This document shows, piece by piece, positions 59,229 through 64,000 of a DNA stretch of 64,000 bases. Position numbers and translations under genes: made by a program. The notes beneath the pieces are model-generated. The model was not told where the DNA came from and did not search any database. It was given only the letters and a program-made list of their open reading frames with translations. Source of the DNA: Flavobacteriales bacterium (lineage in GTDB: Bacteria > Bacteroidota > Bacteroidia > Flavobacteriales_F > PHOS-HE28); contig JADJOI010000003.1 of the NCBI GenBank assembly GCA_016713875.1, positions 3,472,001 to 3,536,000 on the forward strand. Reading direction: 5' to 3'. Position 1 is the first letter of the stretch. Each line of letters begins with the position of its first letter.

Positions 59229-60890
59229 TCAGAGGGTGCGTGGCAGGCGCGCCAACCGGCTGTGGCGGTAGCCGTAGGCGAAGTAGCACACCAGGCCGAT
59301 GACGAGCCAAGTGCCGAACCACTTCCAGTTGCTGGCGGCCATGCCGGTGAGCAGGTAGCAGCAGGAGGCCAGGCCGAGGACCGGGATCAGCGACCAGCGG
59401 TGCACGAAGCTCAGGGCGGCCATGCCGACGCAGAGCGCCCAATACACCAGCAGGGGGATGCGCTGGTCGCCGTGCTGCCCGGCAGGGTCGAGCAGGTCGC
59501 TGAAGTAGCCGGGGACGCCCAGGCGGACGAGCACCACGGCCAGCAGCAGGAGCGCGGGCACGATCCAGCGCCCGTTGATGTGCGGCAGGTGGAAGCCGGA
59601 GGGGCCGCGTTCGCGGCGGGGCATCAGCAGCACACCGCCGCAGACCAGCACGAACGCGAACAGGGTGCCGATGCTGGTGAAATCGAGGATGAAGGCCTCG
59701 TCGGTGAACAGGATGGGCACGCCCACCACCAGGCCGGTGACCAGGGTGCTGAAGCCGGGGGTGCGGTAGCGCGGGTGGATGCGGGCGAACGGCTTGGGCA
59801 GCAGGCCGTCGCGGCTCATGCTCATCCAGATGCGGGGCTGGCCGAGCTGGAAGACCAGCATCACGCTGGTCATGGCCACCACGGCGGCGATGCTCACCAG
59901 CAGCAGCATCCACTTCACCCCGCGCAGGGCGAAGACCTCGGCCAGCGGGTCGCTGACGCCCAGCTGGGCGAAGGGCACCATGCCGGTGAGCACGAGGGCG
60001 AGCAGGATGTAGACGACCGTGCAGATGACGAGGCTGAGCATCATGCCGCGGGGCAGGTCGCGCTGTGGGTCGCGGCTTTCCTCGGCCAGGGTGCTCACGG
60101 CGTCGAAGCCGATGTAGGCGAAGAAGACGGCGCTGGCCCCGGCCATCACGCCACCGAAGCCGTTGGGCAGGAAGGGCGTCCACCGGTCGATGTCGACATA
60201 CGCGATGCCCACGCCGATCACCAGGACGATGATGACCAGCTTGACGATGACCATGATGTTGCTGGCGTTGCGGCTTTCGCGCACACCCACGTAGCACAGC
60301 GCGGTGATGAGGACGTTGATGGCGAAGGCCGGCAGGTCGAGGATGATGCGCAGACCGGCGATGAGGGGGGCGGTGGTCCAGGCGGTGAGGCCTTCACCGG
60401 CGGTGCCGGCAAGCGCTGCGTCGTGCGCACTGCGGTAGTTGATGGTGAGCCATTCGGGCAGGTGCAGGCCGGCGGCGTCGAGCAGGTTGGTGAAGTAGCC
60501 GCTCCAGCTGAAGGCCACGTAGATGTTGCCGATGCTGTACTCCATGAGCAGGGCCCAGCCGATGATCCAGGCGAAGAGCTCGCCGAAGCTCACGTAGGCA
60601 TAGGTGTAGGCGCTTCCGCTGGCGGGAACGCGGGCGGCGAACTCGGCGTAGCACAGGGCGGTGAAGCCGCAGGCCACCGCGCACAGCACGAAGAGGAGCA
60701 CCACGCCGGGGCCGCCGCTGGCGCAGGCCTGGCCCATGCTGCTGAAGCTGCCGGCGCCGATGATGGCGGCGATGCCGAAGAAGGTGAGGTCGCGCAGGGT
60801 GAGGTGTCGGCCGAGCGCCGCTCCGCCGTGGATCTCACCCTCCGGAGCAGCGTCGTGCGTAGCGGGTTTGCGGCGGAAGAGCTGGTTCAT
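59229..60890 (-). CDS. APC family amino-acid permease (CAT type)
   Basis: 553 aa, about 13-14 membrane helices. Conserved APC N-terminal segment LRDLTFFGIAAIIGAGSFSS (substrate loop in TM1), GGPGVVLLFVLCAVACGFTALCYAEFAARVPASGSAYTY, and FFAYIGFDAVSTLAEESRDPQRDLPRG. Cationic amino acid transporter-like architecture. Substrate likely an amino acid taken up by proton or exchange; identity not visible. Confidence 0.9.
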   Translation of the reverse strand: MNQLFRRKPATHDAAPEGEIHGGAALGRHLTLRDLTFFGIAAIIGAGSFSSMGQACASGGPGVVLLFVLCAVACGFTALCYAEFAARVPASGSAYTYAYVSFGELFAWIIGWALLMEYSIGNIYVAFSWSGYFTNLLDAAGLHLPEWLTINYRSAHDAALAGTAGEGLTAWTTAPLIAGLRIILDLPAFAINVLITALCYVGVRESRNASNIMVIVKLVIIVLVIGVGIAYVDIDRWTPFLPNGFGGVMAGASAVFFAYIGFDAVSTLAEESRDPQRDLPRGMMLSLVICTVVYILLALVLTGMVPFAQLGVSDPLAEVFALRGVKWMLLLVSIAAVVAMTSVMLVFQLGQPRIWMSMSRDGLLPKPFARIHPRYRTPGFSTLVTGLVVGVPILFTDEAFILDFTSIGTLFAFVLVCGGVLLMPRRERGPSGFHLPHINGRWIVPALLLLAVVLVRLGVPGYFSDLLDPAGQHGDQRIPLLVYWALCVGMAALSFVHRWSLIPVLGLASCCYLLTGMAASNWKWFGTWLVIGLVCYFAYGYRHSRLARLPRTL

Positions 60891-60929
60891 CCCGGATCGG
60901 TCTTTCTTTCCCTTCCCTCGTTGGTCGTT

Positions 60930-62162
60930 CTACTTCTCCAGCATCCCCTCCCACTTGCTCACCACCACGGTGGCCACGGCGTTGCCCACCACGTTGGTGG
61001 CGCTGCGGCCCATGTCCAGCAGGTGGTCCACGCCCAGCAGCAGCAGCAGGCCGGCCTCGGGGATGTCGAAGAGGGCCAGGGTGCCGGCGATCACCACCAG
61101 CGAGGCCCGTGGCACGCCGGCGATGCCCTTGCTGGTGACCATGAGCACGAGCAGCATGGTGAGCTGCTGGCTCACGCTCAGGTCGATGCCGTAAGCCTGC
61201 GCGATGAAGAGGCTGGCGAAGGTCATGTACATCATGCTGCCGTCCAGGTTGAAGCTGTAGCCCAAGGGCAGGATGAAGCTGACGATGCGGTTGGGGCAGC
61301 CGAAGCGCTCGAGGTTCTCCAGGGTTCGGGGGTAGGCCGCTTCGCTGCTGGCGGTGCTGAAGGCCAGCAGCAGCGGGTCCTTGATGCGGCCGATGAGGGT
61401 GCCGGTGCGGCGGCCGATGATGGCCCAGCACACGAGCAGCAGCACCACCCACAGCAGCACGAGGCCGAAGTAGAACTGCAGGATGAACCTCCCGTAGTCC
61501 CACAGGATGCCGAAGCCCTTCTGGGCGATGACGGCGGCCATGGCGCCGAAGACGGCGAAGGGGGCGGCGTTCATCACCATGCCGGTGACCTTGAGCATGA
61601 CGTGGCCCAGGCTGTCCATGGCCTTCACGATGGGCTCGCCCTTCTCGCCGGTGGCGGCGCAGGCCACCCCGAGCATCAGGGAGAAGACCACGATCTGGAG
61701 GATCTCGTTGTGGGCCATGGCCTCCACCACGCTCTTTGGGAAGACGTGGGTGATGAAGCTGCGCAGGGTGAAGGCCTCGCGGTCGATGCCGGCGCTGGCG
61801 TCGGCGGGGGGCAGGGGCAGGTGGAGGCTCACGCCCGGTTCGAAGAGGTTCACCAGCAGCATGCCCAGGAGCAGGCTCACCAAGCTGGCGCTGATGAACC
61901 ATAGCAGGGCGCGGCCGCCGATGCGCCCCACGCTGCCCAGGTCGCCCAGTTTGGCCACGCCCACCACCAGGGTGCTGAGCACCAGCGGGGCGATGATCAT
62001 CTTCACCAGCCGCAGGAAGATGTCCGTGAGGATGGAGATGTGGTCGCTGAAGGCGGCGATGGAGCCCTCATCCGGGAAGGCGGCGCGGTAGCCGGCCCCC
62101 GTGGCGATCCCCAGCACCATGGCGATGAAGATCCACAGGGTGAGCCGGTTACTGCTGGTCAT
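60930..62162 (-). CDS. Dicarboxylate/amino acid:cation symporter (DAACS family)
   Basis: 410 aa. The family serine-rich hairpin motif AFSTASSEAAYPRTLENLERFG, the cation site in NLDGSMMYMTFASLFIAQAYG and the second hairpin GIAGVPRASLVVIAGTL are intact. It imports glutamate, aspartate or C4-dicarboxylates with Na+ or H+. The real start is ATG 62162; an upstream TTG at 62171 is less likely. A GCAATGTA (minus TACATTGC) just upstream could be the -7 element. Confidence 0.93.
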   Translation of the reverse strand: MTSSNRLTLWIFIAMVLGIATGAGYRAAFPDEGSIAAFSDHISILTDIFLRLVKMIIAPLVLSTLVVGVAKLGDLGSVGRIGGRALLWFISASLVSLLLGMLLVNLFEPGVSLHLPLPPADASAGIDREAFTLRSFITHVFPKSVVEAMAHNEILQIVVFSLMLGVACAATGEKGEPIVKAMDSLGHVMLKVTGMVMNAAPFAVFGAMAAVIAQKGFGILWDYGRFILQFYFGLVLLWVVLLLVCWAIIGRRTGTLIGRIKDPLLLAFSTASSEAAYPRTLENLERFGCPNRIVSFILPLGYSFNLDGSMMYMTFASLFIAQAYGIDLSVSQQLTMLLVLMVTSKGIAGVPRASLVVIAGTLALFDIPEAGLLLLLGVDHLLDMGRSATNVVGNAVATVVVSKWEGMLEK

Positions 62163-62196
62163 GCGGGGCAATGTACGCGCCGCGTTCCGGCCATGA

Positions 62197-62220
62197 AAAA
62201 GGGAGGCCGTGGCCTCCCTT
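62197..62220 (-). terminator. Intrinsic terminator of the TPR protein gene
   Basis: On the minus strand AAGGGAGGCC-AC-GGCCTCCCTT is followed by TTT. The perfect stem is 21 bases beyond the TPR stop and upstream of the symporter gene. Confidence 0.9.
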
Positions 62221-62241
62221 CTCCGATGTCGGTGGCGCTGC

Positions 62242-64000
62242 CTACTGGGCGGGCAGGGTGCAGTCCTTGGCGCTCACGCCCTGAAGTTCCTTGGTCAGCA
62301 GCATGTCCATGCCCTGCTTGGTGTTGCTGGTGCCGGCGTTCAGGGTCTTCAGCTGTTCGAACCAGCACTTGGCCATGCCCATGTCCTTCTCCTTGCTGAA
62401 GTGGTAGAAGCCCAGGTAGAAGTAGGCCTCCTCCAGGTCCACCTTGTACTTGGCCTGGTCCTCGGGCTTGATGCGGCGCACCACGTCCTCATAGTAGGGC
62501 CGGGCCTGCCAGGTCTGCTTGTCGGGGTCGAGGCCCACGTTGGCCCGTGCCCGCCCGAGGAAGCCCTGGTGCAGGTTGGGCTGTTTCTCGCAGTACACCG
62601 TCCAGGCGCTGTCGGCGGTGGCGTACAGCTTGGCCTTGTTGGCGCTGCTGCCCAGGTAGTAGTAGTCGTTCACCTCGGGTTTGCCGCTGGCGATCTTCTC
62701 CCGGAAGGCGTGCGTGGCCAGGTCGTGGCGCTTGGCCTTGCCGAAGGCTTTGCCGGCCTCGGCGAAGAGGTAGGCCTTGGTGCGGTCCATGCGGGCGGCC
62801 TTCAGGTAGCTCTCGGCGGCCAGCGAGTCCAGGTCGGGGCCCAGGGCCGGCGGCACCGGGGCCTCGGCGGTGCCGGGGGGCGTGGGCGTGGTCGGCACCT
62901 TGGCGGCGAGCCCTGCGTAGATCTTGCCCATGTACTCGTGGTCGGTGGCGATCACCTTGTCGGCGGGCTGCTCGGCGAAGTAGGCCTCCATGGCGGCACG
63001 CGCCGCGGCGAAGTCCCCGGCCTCGCAGCGGGCGTAGCCCTCGATCCGGCGCAGGTTGTTGTCCTTCACACCGGTGCCGCGCACCGCGTCGATCTCGGCG
63101 ATGCTCTCGGTGTACTTGCCCACCAGGAAGAGGAACTTGGCGTAGCGTACACGCGCGCTGATGTTGCCGGCGTTCAGCTCCAGGTACTTGGTGTAGTCCG
63201 CAGTGGCCTTGTCGTAGGCCTTGGTCATGAAGAGGGCTTCGGCACGGCCGCTGTAGGCGGGGGCGAAGGAGGGGTCGATGGCCACGGCGCGGTCGTATTC
63301 GGCCACGGCGGCCTCGTAGTTCTTGGCGCGGTGGTACATCAGGGCCTTCCTGGCCACGGGCCGGGCGGCGCTGGGCATCAGTTCGGCGGCGCGCTTGTAG
63401 GCGGCCACCGCCTCGCTGGCATCGAAGGAGCCGCGGGCCACCAGCAGGTCGCCGTGCAGCACGTGGGCGTCGGCGTCGTTGGGGTTCAGTTCGATGGCCT
63501 TGTCCACCTGGGCCAGCGCGGTGGCCACGTCCGGGTCGGGACCGGCGCCGTACGCATCAGCCACTTCACGGTAGGTGAGGGCCTTCAGCTCCTTGGGGTG
63601 CTTGGCGGTCTTGTCCTCGGCCAGGGCGATGGCCTCGTTCAGCTTGGCCTTGGCCTCTTCGCGGCGGGCCTGGGCCTCCTGCAAGGCGCCACCACTGGCG
63701 TCGTCGGGGATGCCGCGGGTGAAGAGCACCTTGCCCAGGCCGGCGTGGTTCAGCGGGTAGCGGGGGTTGAGGTCCGCGCCCCGGCGGTAGCAGAGCTGCG
63801 CGCTGTCCGGCTGTTCGTTCTCCCAGTAGTTCTCACCCATGAAGTACCAGGTGGCGCCGTCGTTGGGCGTGGCGGCCAGCAGCTTGCGGAAGGCCGTGGT
63901 GGCGGCCTCGAACTGTTCACGGTCGGTGAGGCGCTGGGCGTCCAGCAGGGTCTGGGCCTCCGTGGTGGCGGTGAAGGCGGTGAGGCTGAGGCCGGCCAGC
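62242..64000 (-). CDS. Tetratricopeptide-repeat exported protein (5' end outside window)
   Basis: At least 585 residues are visible; the gene starts beyond 64000. The first visible residues (LAGLSLTAFTATTEAQ) look like the end of a signal peptide, so little is missing. About ten TPR units follow, for example YPLNHAGLGKVLFTRG, ATALAQVDKAIELNPNDADAHVLHGDLLV, AVAEYDRAVAIDPSFAPAYSGRAEALF and DYTKYLELNAGNISARVRYAKFLFLVGKY. TPR proteins act as periplasmic scaffolds; no specific partner is indicated. A perfect terminator follows it. Confidence 0.85.
   Translation of the reverse strand, partial: LAGLSLTAFTATTEAQTLLDAQRLTDREQFEAATTAFRKLLAATPNDGATWYFMGENYWENEQPDSAQLCYRRGADLNPRYPLNHAGLGKVLFTRGIPDDASGGALQEAQARREEAKAKLNEAIALAEDKTAKHPKELKALTYREVADAYGAGPDPDVATALAQVDKAIELNPNDADAHVLHGDLLVARGSFDASEAVAAYKRAAELMPSAARPVARKALMYHRAKNYEAAVAEYDRAVAIDPSFAPAYSGRAEALFMTKAYDKATADYTKYLELNAGNISARVRYAKFLFLVGKYTESIAEIDAVRGTGVKDNNLRRIEGYARCEAGDFAAARAAMEAYFAEQPADKVIATDHEYMGKIYAGLAAKVPTTPTPPGTAEAPVPPALGPDLDSLAAESYLKAARMDRTKAYLFAEAGKAFGKAKRHDLATHAFREKIASGKPEVNDYYYLGSSANKAKLYATADSAWTVYCEKQPNLHQGFLGRARANVGLDPDKQTWQARPYYEDVVRRIKPEDQAKYKVDLEEAYFYLGFYHFSKEKDMGMAKCWFEQLKTLNAGTSNTKQGMDMLLTKELQGVSAKDCTLPAQ

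Noticed and set aside
59262..61904. 880-codon plus-strand frame opposite two transporters
   Set aside because: Composition (Glu/His/Ala/Gln repeats) is the antisense of membrane-protein codons; both minus-strand genes have intact transporter motifs.

Overview
The window is a GC-rich (roughly two-thirds G+C by eye) chromosome segment from a member of the Bacteroidota, most likely a Flavobacteriales-type or related environmental lineage. The evidence is a full-length SprA (gliding motility / type IX secretion translocon), several secreted proteins ending in type IX (Por) sorting domains, an alternative complex III operon, Bacteroidota-specific outer-membrane families (DUF6089, DUF6029, Omp28), and many copies of the Bacteroidota -7 promoter element TAnnTTTG (often TACCTTTG or TACATTCG) just upstream of start codons. 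Shine-Dalgarno sequences are not obvious. No transposase, phage, CRISPR array or rRNA was seen.

Layout. 1-9.3 kb: end of an acyl-CoA thioesterase, a GT9 glycosyltransferase, TatD nuclease, asparaginase, a T9SS cargo protein, tRNA-Ser(GGA), DusB, a LolC/E-type permease, an outer-membrane protein, a methyltransferase and RbfA. 9.3-15.7 kb: an MsbA-like ABC exporter, then the rimP-nusA-infB translation/transcription operon with a terminator-like hairpin in its leader. 15.7-16.4 kb: a 0.7-kb gene-free stretch with a 26-bp palindrome and a degenerate second copy. 16.4-17.9 kb: a DUF6089 protein and a SPOR protein. 18.1-29.7 kb: the respiratory operon actABCDEF-coxBA, encoding quinol:cytochrome c/oxidase electron transfer without soluble carriers or subunit III in view. 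29.8-30.5 kb: an outer-membrane protein.

30.5-36.5 kb is the accessory part. A cassette of about 1.95 kb is present twice in tandem: a short minus-strand RNA candidate (TACCTTTG promoter, about 85 nt, hairpin terminator), a secreted 'NLVPNxSFED' protein, and a protein related to S74/tail-fibre chaperone proteins. Copy 1 carries an 8-bp tandem repeat, a probable CG-dinucleotide slip in the signal-peptide region and a truncated third gene; copy 2 carries a one-base frameshift in its third gene. This is the most unusual part of the window.

36.7-47.9 kb: RuvB, an RlmL-type rRNA methyltransferase, QueG, a small conserved protein, a four-gene minus-strand cluster of extracytoplasmic CxxC proteins (two Omp28-type proteins, DUF6029, TlpA-like thioredoxin), a T9SS cargo protein, a sirtuin and RuvA. 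47.9-55.1 kb: SprA, translationally coupled to ruvA. 55.2-64 kb: GcvH, a VanZ-like protein, the sulfate-activation operon cysC-cysD-(small membrane protein)-cysN, an APC amino-acid permease, a dicarboxylate/amino-acid:cation symporter and the C-terminal part of a TPR protein that runs off the window.
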